DNA from: Pseudopyrenochaeta lycopersici
Lineage: Eukaryota > Ascomycota > Dothideomycetes > Pleosporales > Pseudopyrenochaetaceae
Direction of reading: 5' to 3'
Length of the DNA: 64,000 bases
NCBI GenBank assembly: GCA_003313425.1
Contig: NHZP01000003.1
Span: 744,001 to 808,000 of the forward strand
In this document: positions 24,101-36,521 of the stretch, piece after piece
How the letters are laid out: each line of letters begins with the position of its first letter
Numbering within the stretch: the stretch's first letter is position 1
Program-made: the position numbers and the translations under genes
The notes under the pieces: generated by a model
Databases searched by the model: none
What the model was told of the DNA's origin: nothing
What the model saw: only the letters and a program-made list of their open reading frames with translations

Positions 24101-26201
24101 TTCGCATGTCTCCAGATTCAAGTAGTCGGTATCGGAGACATGGTTGAAGACTCGACCAATAGCTACGGCCATAATAATGCGAGCTTTTGATGACTTCTGA
24201 AACACAGATTCCTTCGTGATTGCAAGCATGGCAGCCACGACCTCTTTCCAGTCCTCTACACTGTCATCGCTGTTCCAGTATACCGCTGCCGTCCGGTCGG
24301 AGACAGTAAGTGTATTGCACAGCGCGCACTCAAGGGCGCTCCAATGTTGTGAAGTTGTCTTGGTTTGTTTGAGACATCGTGACCCTGCGCACGCGACCTT
24401 TGATAGAGCCGACATAAGTTCAAGCTGCGTGCTCTCATAGTGCTCATCGTCCGGCATCGAAGAATACTTAGCCCTAATATCGTAAGCACACATCGACTCA
24501 GTAGTTCTAGGATACTCACTGGATGATACTGTGAAGGTTGGATAGGTTTAGCACGGGAGACTCTTGCGTGCTACCATTCAAGGCCATCACAAGTCTCTGA
24601 TACGTAGAATCATTGATATCCTCGACAGAATCTGGTAATTTCTTACGTCGCTTCGCCGGTCTGTCTTCATCCCCAAGATTGATCGATCGAAATGCTTTCA
24701 CAACTGATGCGGACTCTTCTGAAAGTTGAGGATTAGAGATGCTCCCGGACTCGTCCACACAGAGCTCCTCGCGTAAACCTGCGACCTCCATAGGCCAAGC
24801 GCCAGGCGAAGTCCAAAGACAAAGCGCCAGCTATGTCTCATTAGCTAGAGGCAGGAAAACGACAAGATCCAATACGTACTTGCAAGTCCTTATGAAGACA
24901 AGAGAATTGTTCCACATGCTGGCAAAATCTAGCAATGTTCGCCTCCAGCTCTTTCAGTATGGCAAGTCTGGTCGAATCCTGCCGGCGTCGGGGAGCAGAC
25001 GCATGTGTCGGCGATGCTATCAAAATACTGCGTAAACGCGTGAAGCAAGAGGCGGCTCGAATTTGATTCGACTCGGACGAAAGAATTGTAGAAATATCTT
25101 CAAGAAGAGTAGAAAGACTACTAATAAGGCTTTGGGCGGCTTTGGGTGAGCTGAGGAACTGGGTTTCAGGAGCTGTCGCGAGAAAAGCTACCTGGTCCAG
25201 CAACTGCAGATACAGGGCTACGATCTCGTCATGAAGCGGGTGCTTGTCCGGGGCTGTCGTCCAACGGCGGAAATATCGCCACATTGAAATAGTGCTGTCT
25301 AGAATCCAGGGTTGGTGAAGCTCAAAGCCGGCAGGGGTTGTACGTTTTAGACACATCGTACTAGCCAGTGCGAGAAGCAGACTGAACCCAATATGGAGCG
25401 CCGAAAGTTGCGAAGTGATTGCTCTCTGGAGGTCGTGAGGCAAAGCAACGAAATTTTGGCTTTCGGGCCAGAATTCACTAATGCTACTCGATGGCGGCAA
25501 CGCTGCATGAAACGCCAGAGCCAATGACGATCCAGGATCATTTACAGCTTCCAGTTCTGCTAAGATATCTGTATAGAGGTCAGTGATGCCAACAAAATGT
25601 CTGTGATATGCATACGTTGAACGCATGACCGGTACAGCTGCAGAACAGTCGTTGCCTGACGCCAAAGGGTACAAGTCCGAGCTAGCACACTCAGACAGAG
25701 AGCAAGGAGATCGTGCACATGCTCATGAATGGGCTGCAGAGTTGCATGGGCTAATAGGCCAAGCAATTTGGGAAATAGCCAAAGGAGAAGCGGCGGTCGT
25801 GGGCTTCCTTCATCGTCGCCGTCCTTAGCGCTCAGTATTAGATGAGGTTTCTGTTGTAGAGTGAGTTTGACCACAGCAATGCTGTCGATGCCCTGCTGTC
25901 TCTGCTGATCTTGGGCGAAAGGATCATCTTTGAAAAGGCTCTCTAGCCCCGCTTCAGCAATGACACATATTAGAGCAACAAGCTGCGGATCTGGCTCATT
26001 GGTGCTAGGATGCTGCAGGAATTCTTTGACTAGTTCCCCGAAAGTGACTTTGGCTGCTGAGTCCTGCCGCGCGTGGAGATTAGACGCATTGTGCACGATC
26101 TGAGCGGCAATCGTAGATGGAGGAGGGTTCCCATTCGCGTGCCCATTTGTGACGGGTGGTGGTGCCATCCGCTGAGTCGAACTCCCGCCTTTGCGGGCCA
26201 T
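18109..26201 (-). CDS. mec1: ATR/Mec1-type checkpoint PI3K-like protein kinase
   Basis: Thirteen exons: 26201..25616, 25568..24880, 24830..24520, 24473..24039, 23988..23836, 23788..23692, 23646..23176, 23114..22851, 22803..21568, 21517..20983, 20929..20440, 20388..19455 and 19404..18109. All phases agree and the product is about 2498 aa, the usual ATR size. Introns are 45-61 nt. The C-terminal exon has the ATR-specific PKDDLRKDQRLMEF block, the catalytic GLGDRHGEN loop (about residue 2337), HVDFNCLFDKG (metal-binding Asp about 2359) and the FATC end NLAAMYIGW. The middle carries ELPIILHHLVEYLGHP, typical of ATR. The kinase senses RPA-coated single-stranded DNA and activates Chk1/Rad53 signalling (uvsB in Aspergillus). 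The least certain boundary is the donor at 23175; an in-phase alternative lies about 15 nt downstream. It is divergent from COX16. Confidence 0.95.
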
Positions 26202-26833
26202 GGTGATAGTTACCGGTGGGTCATAGCGAGGAGCGAGAGGAAGCAGAATTGAGAGCCTCCAGAGAGGCCGGAGAGAAGGGCTGCCGGTGAAAGACCAGCG
26301 AGCAACTGAGTAAAGAAGTCGAAGTTATCGTGGCTGAGTGAGTAATGAATCGCGAAACAAGCCGTATACTTCTGATGTTGCTTTGTAGGGAAGAAGGAGC
26401 GAGTGAGCACCGAACCACGAGAAACCCGATTGGTGGGGTTTAGGTAGATATTTCGCACAAGAGTCCTCTCACGACGATTTTGACGTAGGATCAGTATGAT
26501 AGCTTATAGACGCGGCACTTATGGTGTCTTACGAAACCCAGAGAATCGTGTGAGCCGAGTCTTGATGCGTATATCAGTCAGCGTGAGGCGCGTCGAACAA
26601 ATTCACGTAATCACGGGACTCTGCCAAGCCGCCAGTTGCGGGAAAGAGCATTGCTCCTCAATTTGAGCTTCAAGCATCAGGCCATAAATGCCTAGACTCC
26701 CAAATAAGCCCGCTTCGAACGCCAGATCACCATCCGTACCGAAGACGGTATAGAGTTCATCTGCCTTCACGCAACAACGCGGCCATAGGGCAAAACCTCC
26801 AATCCCTCCGGTCATTCGTCTGATACAGACAAG
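26202..26833. promoter_or_regulatory. Divergent promoter, ATR/Mec1 and COX16
   Basis: 632 bp between divergent start codons, containing both promoters. No specific motif is claimed. Confidence 0.5.
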
Positions 26834-27355
26834 ATGCCAGGACCGTTTACGTCGAAATCCTTCCGTGCCACTCTCCCCAACTCCCTCGCAGCCAAATACC
26901 GCAAAGCCCTCCAAAAGCATCCCTTCCTCCTCTTCGGCCTGCCATTCATCAGCACCATCGTAGCCGGATCATTTATGCTCACGCCCGCGACCGCACTACG
27001 ATATGAGCGCTACGACCGCAAGAACCAGCAGATAACGCAGGAGCAAGCAATGGGATTGCGAGGGGAGAGGCGGAAGGTCAACATGAAGGATGAATACTAT
27101 GTGAGTGTGCACCCCACCTGCAACTGCGAGGGGCCTTTGTTTGTTTCGCGGAAATGATTGGACGGATTGAGAGAAGGAAAGACATGGAGATTTAGATGGG
27201 GTCCGAGGAATATATCAGGATTCATGGATGGTATAAGAAAGCGATTAGATGACAAACTAACGAATATACAGAGATTACAAGCGAAAGATCTTGAGGACTG
27301 GGAGCAGAGACGTGTGAAGCGTTTACCGGGTGAGCCGGACGGTACTTTGGTTTGA
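26834..27355 (+). CDS. COX16: Cytochrome c oxidase assembly protein COX16
   Basis: Exons 26834..27100 and 27272..27355 join in phase 0 across a 171-nt intron (GTGAGT..CAG) to give 116 aa. One membrane span (FLLFGLPFISTIVAGSFMLT) is followed by the family signature TALRYERYDRK and, after the intron, RLQAKDLEDWEQRRVKRLPG. Cox16 sits in the inner mitochondrial membrane and helps insert copper-loaded Cox2 into complex IV. Length and motif order match the family, and the second exon, though only 27 codons, is clearly conserved. Confidence 0.93.
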
Positions 27356-28059
27356 TATACACATGAGGCAATGCATTGGGTCTGGCGTTACTTGTATGTT
27401 TGGGGCCATAGCACGGCCAACATTGTTTAATATTTAGCTACGGGTTGAGATATCTCATCTCTAGTGGGTATGGTAGTGTATGAACAGAGCATAGGATACC
27501 GGTAAAAGGTAAATACCCGGAAACTGTTGAAATATATTTGACCACGAGGCGGCTCGATCTGTTAACTCACAGATATATTTGGGGGCGCTTTCCATGTTGA
27601 GAAGAGAGAAAAGTCACTTGAGCTCACAGCAAGACCCAAACAAAATATGTATGGTAATGTGTTGGTCTATCTACCCGCTGCTCGTTCACAAGCCTTACAC
27701 GGTCATAATGATACTATCTCCTAGGCTTCCCACCTAGTATATACAACTAAAATTGGCGTCGAGTAAATGCGCCATTGTATCTCCGTGGAGCATACAGTCA
27801 TTCCAATAGACAAAAGAACAGATCCGTACGTGGGCCGCTATGACACGCGGAATATGAGGAAAAGAGTTACAAGAATAAATACCTCGATAGTGAACGAGAC
27901 TCGTGATCCGACAAAAGAAAATTGTAACACCGCGAACGCCAAACAGGTATATGCCAGATGTCCTGTGCAGTCGAAAAGTAGAGATGGACTGGCGATTTCC
28001 CTAGCCAGCCACCGACCCAGGCAAAATTATGACGCAACGCTCAACAGCAGAACAAATAT
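27356..28059. other. Intergenic between convergent genes
   Basis: About 700 bp. Frames here are short and not protein-like. The 3' UTRs of both neighbours lie here. Confidence 0.5.
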
Positions 28060-30453
28060 TTACTTGAACATCCACTGGCAGTGACACGCATCACTCGGAT
28101 CAGCACGCTTCTGCTTAGCCTGCATCAGGTCACGGCTATTCTGTCTCTTCGCGTTACCGGTCTGTGTCGGCTGCGCAGCGAAGTACTCTTCATAGCTCGG
28201 ATCCGACTCTTGCAACCAAATGCGCGTAGGACCCTCGTTCCCATTTGGAGCTGGAGCAATCTGTCCGTTCTCTAGAAGGACCATCTTCTGACAGTATGGT
28301 TGCGGTGAGTCAGGAAGGCGGCGCTCTTCGACCTTGACAATGCGGGGATAAGGCGGTATGCGTAGAGACCCTGGTGAATCCGGAGGTGCGTCGCGGCGGA
28401 CCGCGGGTGAAGGCGTTGGGACAACCCCAGTAAGTGGTGTGGATAACGTTTGTGAATTGCTTGTCGAGGGGATGCCGGTCGGCGTTGCAGCGCCAACGGC
28501 TGCAGAGTCTGCGGCTGTTGGACTGGGAGAATTGGAGGGAAACACAGTGAAGGATGCCGCTGTTGAGTTGTCTTGGGAGTAAATGTAGCCTTCAATGAAG
28601 GTACTGTTCCAAAAGCAGTACCAAGGGTTGTCACCAGGCCTAACCTGGAATCGCTGGCGAAAGCCCTTATCATCTTGCCGTTTCGCGCGTCCTGAGCCAA
28701 CACTGAAGTTAAGCTCTTCCGGTCTTAAGATGACAAGCTTGTCGTAACGAGTTGCGAAGTGGTATGCTGGCCCATAAGCTTTTAAGTCCAGATCGAGAAC
28801 GAGGTTCATCGGCTGAAGATCCAGTTGGGGGGTTTGAAGGCCGTACAGGATGGCACCATCAGGTACTGCGGCACCTCCTTTCATAGAAGCAAAGTGCTGA
28901 GTTCCGTCGCCATTGGAGGCGTTGCTGATTGTGATAACGAGTGGTGCGAAAGTTATCTTGCATGACCATGCCGAATACTGGTTCGCTTGGGTTAGGCAGC
29001 CAGGATTGCTCTCCTGTGGTACACCTAACGGAAGTGCAAATGCTCCTGTCGGTAATGGCACAAGATCAGACGGCGCTGAGATGGGGATCGCGTCAAAAAG
29101 AGAGCCATTAGGACCGGTAATTTGAGGTTGTCTGATTGAAGTCAGCATCTTCTGTGCGCTGGGGATCGTGCAAACTTACGGTTGTTCATGCGGCTTGTTG
29201 CGGTCATTCTTGTTGTCTTTGTTGTTGCTATGCTTCTTCGCGACATAAGTGCCAATTGCTGCCCCAAGGGCCGTAGCGAAGACTATTAACAAGATAAGAA
29301 CTACTGCAACGACTCCCATGGGAATCTTGCCCCATAGCTTCCTCTTGCGCCAGCTAGCCTTCGTGGGAGGTGGCTCTGCCTTCTCCGAAAAGCTGTTCTC
29401 GGAAGTCAACAGTGACGCCGAAGACGAGTCGGAAGGCTCGGCCGGAATAGTGCTGGCCCGAGTCGAGCCCACGCTTGCCACATTACCAGTCTGTGTTTCA
29501 GGTCTTTGTGGTGGGAGAAGAGCAGGGGTGACGGCGGGAAGTAAGGGTGCTGTAGGCAATGCAGAGGCAGAGAAGGACAGCGTGCTAAGAGGTGACACAG
29601 GAGAGACTGGTGTCATGAAGGGATCGTCTGGATCTACGGGGGTGGGTGCGGGGATCACACGCGACGCGCTTGCCTCTGCAGCCATTGAGGCCTTGGTGGG
29701 TCCTTCCTCTGGAAATCTTGAGTAAGGTGGAAGCTGCTCGGTATGTCCATCTGGTCCAATGATGTCCTGCTCTTCACCGTCTGGTCCTAGGACTCTATGG
29801 TAGCCGTTATTGAGACCTGGAAATCCGACTGGGATCGCCGTTTGTATCTGTGGCACTGGCGGTTGCTCAGGCTCTTCCATAGGCTCTTCATCCACCAGCC
29901 CACTCTGCGAATACATAGCGTATGGATGGGTTGGCCGCTGCAGCGACATTGATCGATGCGGCTGCCGTTCTGTGGATGTGGTCGCCACGCTCAATGGCCT
30001 CGCCATGGTGTGTTGCGGATACATGCCATACGGGTGGCTGGGGCCCGTCTCAAAGGGAGGCTCTGAATTGCTCGTCGTCGCAAAGGATCCGGTAGAGCTG
30101 ACCGAGTCGCGATGTGCGAGAGGCGACTGGGCACTGGGGCCCCTGTGCAGAGGGGGGCGAGCGTCGTGGGTCATCGAGTCTCGCACTTTGGCTGTGCTAT
30201 TCCGTGTCGCTATCCTTCGTAGATTATTGTCGTTTGGTTTCGTCATCGATGTTTGCCGCTGCGGTGCCTCGTTTCGATTGTGGTCCTGCCGGTCGTTGTG
30301 CCACGCTTCGTTCGTGTTCGCGGGTCGGAAGCCATCCGACACGGAGGGCATAAAGTCTTCCTCGCTCGGGTCGATTTCGTAGTCATCGTCGAAGATATTG
30401 GCATGGCTGGAGCGCCGCGAGGGCTCGTTGTTGTCGCTGCTGCGTCGCTCCAT
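28060..30453 (-). CDS. Single-pass membrane protein with disordered cytosolic half (DUF7820-like)
   Basis: Exons 30453..29180 and 29131..28060 join in phase 2 (intron GTAAGT..CAG), giving 781 aa. Residues 1-360 are Ser/Pro-rich and disordered. A basic WRKRKLWGKIP stretch then leads into a strong membrane span (VVAVVLILLIVFATALGAAIG). The C-terminal 350 residues contain several cysteines, N-x-S/T sites and Trp-rich patches such as NPWYCFWNSTF, suggesting an extracytoplasmic domain. The arrangement resembles fungal DUF7820 proteins. A surface or secretory-pathway role is inferred only. Confidence 0.72.
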
Positions 30454-32610
30454 CGCGCCAACCAGTCCCTGGGCGCCGCGGTGGCCCTGTTCCCCCTTCC
30501 AAACCTCCTAATAGCGGTACAGCAGCGGTGTCGGGAGATGCAGCGGCAGGGTCGCGCTCGGGAGCGACGGGCGACGGTGCAAAGCGAGTGGGGTCGGAAA
30601 TGAGCGTGTCGAGAGTGGTGATGTTGGATGTATGGGAGTGGAGAGGGCTGGTAGCAGGATTGAGACTGGCCGAGACGGGACTTTCGGCAAGTTCCAAAGT
30701 GATGCCACACTAGAGACGGGGCCTGCATGGGTTAATACCAAAGCCGTTTCAGCGCGAAAACCACACAACCACCCTCAGCGGCTTGGAGAATAAGTGGGTT
30801 CGGCAGTCTGGCGGCCAATTGAGGCGCTTGCAGGGCTTAAATTTCCTTCACGGCGTTGTGATGATGCTGCACTGTATTTCTGCTCGTAGTTCGCGAGAGC
30901 GCATCGAGCACGCGCCTGCATTTATCCATCCACTGCGGCAGATCACCCCCTCCTCCCATTAATTTCGAGCCACTCTGCTTTGGTCGTGGTTTCCCCGTGT
31001 GCATTCGCCACCTCGGCCTACTGTATAGACGGAACACGGCAGGACTACTTTATCATCTCGCTGCTCTACAAATTCCCCCGAACCTTGAGTCCACCCTACA
31101 GAACTTGCTCGATTTTTTTTTTCTCGCCGACTTGGCTGTCTGCCGTTGCCTGGCAGAGCATCGCGAGGAACGCTTGACCCCATGACCCGGCCGAGCATGT
31201 GTGCTCCTCCGTACATTCCACCTTCGGTATAGATTGCTGCTTCACACTCCACTTACGGATATGATTCCGTCGCGAACACTTTGACTTACATAGAGTGTAA
31301 AGGCACCATAAGTCGCCATGGTGCAGCCTGCAGATTATCTGAGAGGCGCCGTAGTCGCGGAAATGCCAGTGGCCTGTCGCAAGAGACACGTCTTTGGTGC
31401 AATTTGCGTCGGATGCTGAACATGCCACTGTAATCATCTAGGAGAATGGCTGAACTCGATGGTAATGCCCAATACATAAAGAGGGGTCTTTCGTGGTAGC
31501 CCAGCTTCAAGCCGGGAGCCTGACCAGCCCGTGCAGTTGGCACGTTCTATCTGCCGTGGCCGGGACGAAGTCCCTGCGTGCTCTCGTACCCTATGGAACA
31601 ATCATCGCGGACAAGCTTTGAGGCTCACAAGTCATATGGGGTACCGAGTGCGAATCTCTCACGGTATGGGATGGCACTCTCAATGCTTGTCTGAGAAACT
31701 ATGTTGCTTCGTCGCAAAGTGGGCCCAAACTCTGTAAACATGGACAGAGCGACGACCCTTAGAGGTACATAGTAAGGCTCTTCGGCAGAACCTCGCCTCA
31801 ATGGGCGTCTTCTGATGATGCAAACCTGTCGTACGCACCCAGCACCTTGTCTCACGAACTGGGTGCCGGTTGGTCTGCGCATGGATCATGCTGGACAGAG
31901 AGTTATAAGTAGTCTTCTCGACTTCACCACAACCTGTTGCCTCCATGTTGAAGCTGTGGTATTCGGTTACGCGGCGCCACGCATGTATGAAGGCTGTATC
32001 CTGGTTGCTACGGGCAGCCGTGCCTCTCTTCGCACAGTCGGTGTTCTCATCATGGCTAGTTGATGGTCCCTGACGCTAGCCCGCAATCAGCATGGCCGCC
32101 CTGTCGTCCTGCAGGTGCATGGCCAAGGCCGGGTACGATAGGCTCAACCTGCTGAATATTTTGCTCGAGAGCAACGGCGCCACCCTGCTCCGATTGCGGT
32201 GGCCAAAAGAAAGATGCTGCAGAAAAGTCGGGTCTTATGATAGACTGAGAATGTCTGGGAGAAGAAAAGAAAGCAATGGGCGCCATCCTTCGCGGACGGG
32301 GAGGCCCTGCCATGTGCGCCAATGCGGACTGGACAAAAATCCATCCTTCACACCCGTCATTCCAAGCGGGCGGGAAATTGGCGTTGTTGAGACCAAAAGC
32401 TGTGCACAAAACCAGTTAAATCTCCTTATTGAGCCTTGCAACCTCGTCTTTGCTAGCATTGCCACATAGAGATCGCCGCTACTTGACCGCACCTTGCCTT
32501 TGTCGCGTAGGTAACTCTTCGAACGTACTTAAAACAGCGGTGTGAACACCCCTCTTCGCCAACACACTGCACTTCCTGTCCCTTCCACACCACCCCATCC
32601 TACAGCAATC
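30454..32610. other. Long intergenic region
   Basis: More than 2 kb between divergent genes. All open frames are short, overlap each other on both strands and lack recognisable domains. An undetected non-coding transcript is possible but nothing in the sequence shows one. Two T-rich runs occur near 31110 and 31125. Confidence 0.45.
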
Positions 32611-34225
32611 ATGGCCTCCCGTCCCTCCAACATTGGTATCAAAGGCATTGAGCTTTACTTCCCCAGCCAGGTTAGTTGATCGTACCGCATGCCCAACATT
32701 TGCCCTGTGAAGTGCATGCAACCCCTATGTCGACATAGCCCCTGACAAACTGTCCACAGTGCGTCGACCAGGCCGAGCTCGAGAAGTTCGATGGCGTCTC
32801 CCAGGGCAAGTACACGATTGGCCTCGGCCAGACCAAGATGTCTTTCTGCGACGACCGCGAGGGTGAGTTCCCCGGTTGCCACTTACACCAGCCGGTGTTG
32901 GCGCGCTTGGGGGAGAGAGAACTGACTTGTTCTGCACGCAGACATCTACTCGCTTGCCTTGACCACCGTTTCTTCGCTGTTCAAGAAGTACAATGTTGAC
33001 CCCAAGAGCATCGGCCGCCTCGAAGTCGGCACCGAGACGCTCCTTGACAAGTCGAAATCCGTCAAGTCGGTCCTCATGCAGTTATTCGAGGAATCGGGCA
33101 ACTACAACGTCGAGGGTGTCGACACGGTGAACGCGTGCTACGGCGGCACCAACGCCTTGTTCAACAGCGTAAACTGGATCGAGTCCTCGGCCTGGGACGG
33201 CCGTGACGCGGTCGTCGTGGCTGGCGACATTGCGCTGTACAAGAAGGGTAACGCCCGCCCGACGGGTGGTGCTGGCTGTGTGGCTATGCTCATTGGCCCT
33301 GACGCGCCTATTGTCATGGAGCCAGGACAGCGCGGATCCTACATCAGGCACGTATACGACTTTTACAAGCCTGATTTGACGAGCGAGTACCCCATTGTCG
33401 ATGGCCATTTCTCCATCAAGTGCTACACCGAGGCCGTGGATGCGTGCTACAAGGCCTACAATGCACGAGAGGCGACCCTCAAGCCGCAACAGAATGGCAA
33501 CGGCGTAAATGGCCACTCCCAGGAGCTTGAGACGCCTCTTGACCGATTCGACCACATGGCTTTCCACGCCCCTACCTGCAAGCTCGTCGCTAAGTCGTAC
33601 GCGCGTATGCTCTACAACGACTATCTTGTCAACCCTTCAAACCCCATCTTCGCCGAGGTCCCTGCTGAGCTCCGCGACATGGATTATAACACATCTGTTA
33701 GCGACAAGACGGTTGAGAAGACCTTCATGGCTCTGGCGAAGAAGCGATTTGCTTCCCGCGTCCAGCCCAGCATCCAGGTCCCCACCCAGTGCGGTAACAT
33801 GTACTGCGGCAGTGTTTACGGCAGCTTGTGCAGCTTGCTCGCCAACATCAAGAGCGAGGATTTGCAGGGCAAGCGCATTGGCATGTTCAGCTACGGCAGT
33901 GGACTCGCTTCCTCCTTGTTCGCTTTCAAGGTCAAGGGCAGCACCGAGAACATCGCGAAGCAGCTCGACATCCACAACCGTTTGGAGAGCAGGCGCGTGG
34001 TCGCTCCCCAGGTGTACGATGACGTAAGTTTCCTTTCATGGTATTGTGAGATTGCCCAAGAAACGCGTAACTAACACCGTCTTGCAGATGTGCAACCTCC
34101 GCGAGCAGGCCCATCTCAAGAAGGACTACAAGCCGACTGGAAGTGTTGAAAACATTTTCCCTGGCACCTACTACCTCACTGGTATCGACGGCATGTTCCG
34201 TCGCACCTACGAGATCAAGCAGTAG
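32611..34225 (+). CDS. ERG13: Hydroxymethylglutaryl-CoA synthase
   Basis: Exons 32611..32670, 32760..32862, 32942..34023 and 34088..34225 give 460 aa, the usual length. The enzyme condenses acetyl-CoA with acetoacetyl-CoA to HMG-CoA, the committed entry to the mevalonate and ergosterol pathway, in the cytosol. Seen directly: the start [12 protein letters not shown], the catalytic-Glu region [14 protein letters not shown], the nucleophilic Cys in [31 protein letters not shown], and the His motif [16 protein letters not shown]. The last exon ends [15 protein letters not shown]. Codon use is strongly C/G-ending across exon 3, as expected of a highly expressed gene. Confidence 0.97.
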
Positions 34226-34770
34226 AGATACTATCTGTTGCATAAAACCCACACCACGCCTTCGATTCTTACTTCGCTGCATTCTGAGCATTCGCAGGAG
34301 TCATCTCCATGATTCGGCATAGACTTGCATCAGGTTGCATCATTCTGGTTCAGGTGTTTGAACCTTTTGGTCCCGATAGACCGTAGTGACTATAGTGGCG
34401 CGGTAGGGTTATCACGAACATTTTACGAGGGATGAGACGCATGGATAGGGACTGGCACTTATTAGTGCCGACATCTGCATAACGGCTTTCCAAGAGAACT
34501 GCCACCGTAATACAGCCTCCTTATGAGGCATTACTGTAGATAGACTAATACAATGTTTGCAAGCTTCGATTGATTGTATGGAATTCATCCTGTCTATACC
34601 GACCACCTCTTAGCAGCCCCCTCCCGTTGATGTTTCTTATTTCAAAGTTCGTTCTTCATCAAGTCCAAAAACGCCCAGGACCTGCCTGAAGTATGCAGTC
34701 ATCATCACACCAAAGGTATCAGTATCGAATCTAACACACCTCCCTTCTTCTCCGTCTCCAAGTCGGTGGA
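34226..34770. other. Intergenic between convergent genes
   Basis: The 3' UTRs of ERG13 and of the membrane-protein gene. No further feature was seen. Confidence 0.5.
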
Positions 34771-35783
34771 TCACTGAATTGTTATCCGCGCAGACAAACC
34801 CGCCAGCTCAGACCTCAAGATCACTCGAGAGACCCAAGCAGACGCAACATATCTTGCCACTATCCAGAGCGCATCCGAAGGTGCAATGAATTGATAGCCC
34901 GACAAAATGGCAGTGCCATAAAAGATGTGTGCGACCGTCCCGAGACTCAAAATCTGGGATAACCAAAAATACCATTTATTCTCTTGATTCCAGTAGAAGC
35001 GTCGCTCTTCATGTTGCACGCACATCGAGAACTCGTTGCTGGCCATCGCCTCACCCAATCGTGGAGTCGAAATGACCACGATGTGCTGGATTGAGGTGCG
35101 ACTGTCGGTCCACCCAGTACAAGCTCAAAACGCGATCGAGACATGAGAGAAAGGAAACCTCCCAACCACAGTGCGGCAACAAGAACGTTCCATAAGAAAA
35201 TGTGATAACGATAACTGCAAGCTGTTACGACCGAGTACGCTTTGCTGTACAAGTCGACCGCCACCATTGTTACGTTGGCCACAGCAGCAATTGCAAGGAC
35301 AAATTGCAAGACAACAATGAACACGGAAATCTCTCTTCGTCTTGTCGTTTTCTGGACTCCTTGGTTCAGGTTTCTCAGGATGTCCTGTGGGTTCACATAA
35401 TCGAAGAGTCGGATCGGGTTGACCACAGGTGCAGCTAGGGCAAGTAGCACGCTTAGTATAGGTCGGCTTGTGCCGAGTAAACCGAGCTCGACCGGACTTG
35501 ATCCGAGGATTGATAAGATTGAAGGCAGAAGACCAAGGAGGACACCTGTGCTAGCTGTCTGAGACTCGACGTTCTTGACAGAATTGTCCATCATGCAAAG
35601 TGCCGTGTCAATGCAAGCACCATTGTATCGTGGAGAGCTTTTTGGGAGAGTCTTGTAAAGCTCGAGCTCCTCACTGCAGTTCACAGCCAACTGCCTTTGG
35701 TAATATCCTTTCCATTTTGGGTAGAAATCTTGGTACAGCATTGAGGATATTGAGAATTGTTTAAGTTGGCCAAGCTGAAACAA
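34771..35783 (-). CDS. Uncharacterised multi-pass membrane protein (junction unresolved)
   Basis: Two frames belong together: 35783 down to about 35107, and about 35072 down to 34771. Hydrophobic segments include GVLLGLLPSILSILG, SVFIVVLQFVLAIAAVANV, HIFLWNVLVAALWLGGFLSL and WLSQILSLGTVAHIFYGTAI, a layout seen in fungal proteins of unknown function. The two parts are offset by one base. A GT..CAG intron of only 35 nt (35107-35073) would join them in phase 0, but it is shorter than any other intron here, so a frameshift is the alternative. Roughly 325 aa if joined. No function can be assigned. Confidence 0.6.
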
Positions 35784-36408
35784 GGTCGTTGAAGGTGGGC
35801 AAATGCCTGGAACTGGCGTGCGAGATGTAGGTATAAGTGTGAAGATGTGTAGTCGATGGCTGAGAAGACCGATAAAGCTCTACAAGGCCTGAATTAAGGA
35901 AAAGCAATATGCCATGCATTAGATGTGACGTGTCGGCTACTTTACATCGGAAGGATCATCGAAAGACCTGGTGGCTGAACTATCTGAGCGAGCTTTCGTT
36001 TTCGTTGTATATGCTCTGCAGTCTCAGGCGGGCAGAAAAACCTTGACCGACCGATGACGCAGAGGTGTCAGAAGGGCGTGTACACATTTTTGATTTGCTC
36101 GTCGTCGATTCTCGTACAGCATAATATGCACCGGGCAGGCAGCTGGCGTTCGTCGAGCGCTTGCGAGGCTGTGCGATTGGTAAAGCGCAATGGAAGTTCA
36201 GCCGCAAAAGTATATTTGTGGTTGGCTTATCTAGGGCACCGACCAGAAGGCCGTAAAATGCTTTCAGAATGCCATGTTAAGAAATCCGAGGAAGTCCCAA
36301 AAATCTCGGAAACTGCTTGAAGCATGCAGGTACATTGCCAACTCTTCAAGACCCAGAGATCCTTCATCATGCTTGGTCTCAAACAAAAAATATAGACAAA
36401 AAAGCAAA
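35784..36408. other. Intergenic, edge of accessory island
   Basis: Only short frames. Beyond this point the sequence becomes AT-rich and repeat-bearing, so I place the left edge of the island near here. Confidence 0.45.
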
Positions 36409-36521
36409 ACATACACCAGCGGAGATTCGCTAGTGATCACCCACCTAACTACTAATCCGCCGGTATCTTGCTTGAATATGGCTGAGCGAACGGAAGGCCT
36501 TGCTGTCTCTTGGCCGTTTGT
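36409..36521 (-). rRNA. 5S rRNA variant copy (possible pseudogene)
   Basis: On the minus strand the sequence matches the other 5S copies of this window over the internal promoter (GATACCGGCGGATTAGTAG, then a box-C region GGTGGGTGATCACTAGCG) and is followed by a T-rich terminator. It differs at many positions, including GACCAC to GATCAC, a changed loop at GGCCTTCCG, and a diverged first 25 nt. The differences may disable it. Either a variant gene or a decaying copy is possible. Confidence 0.6.
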
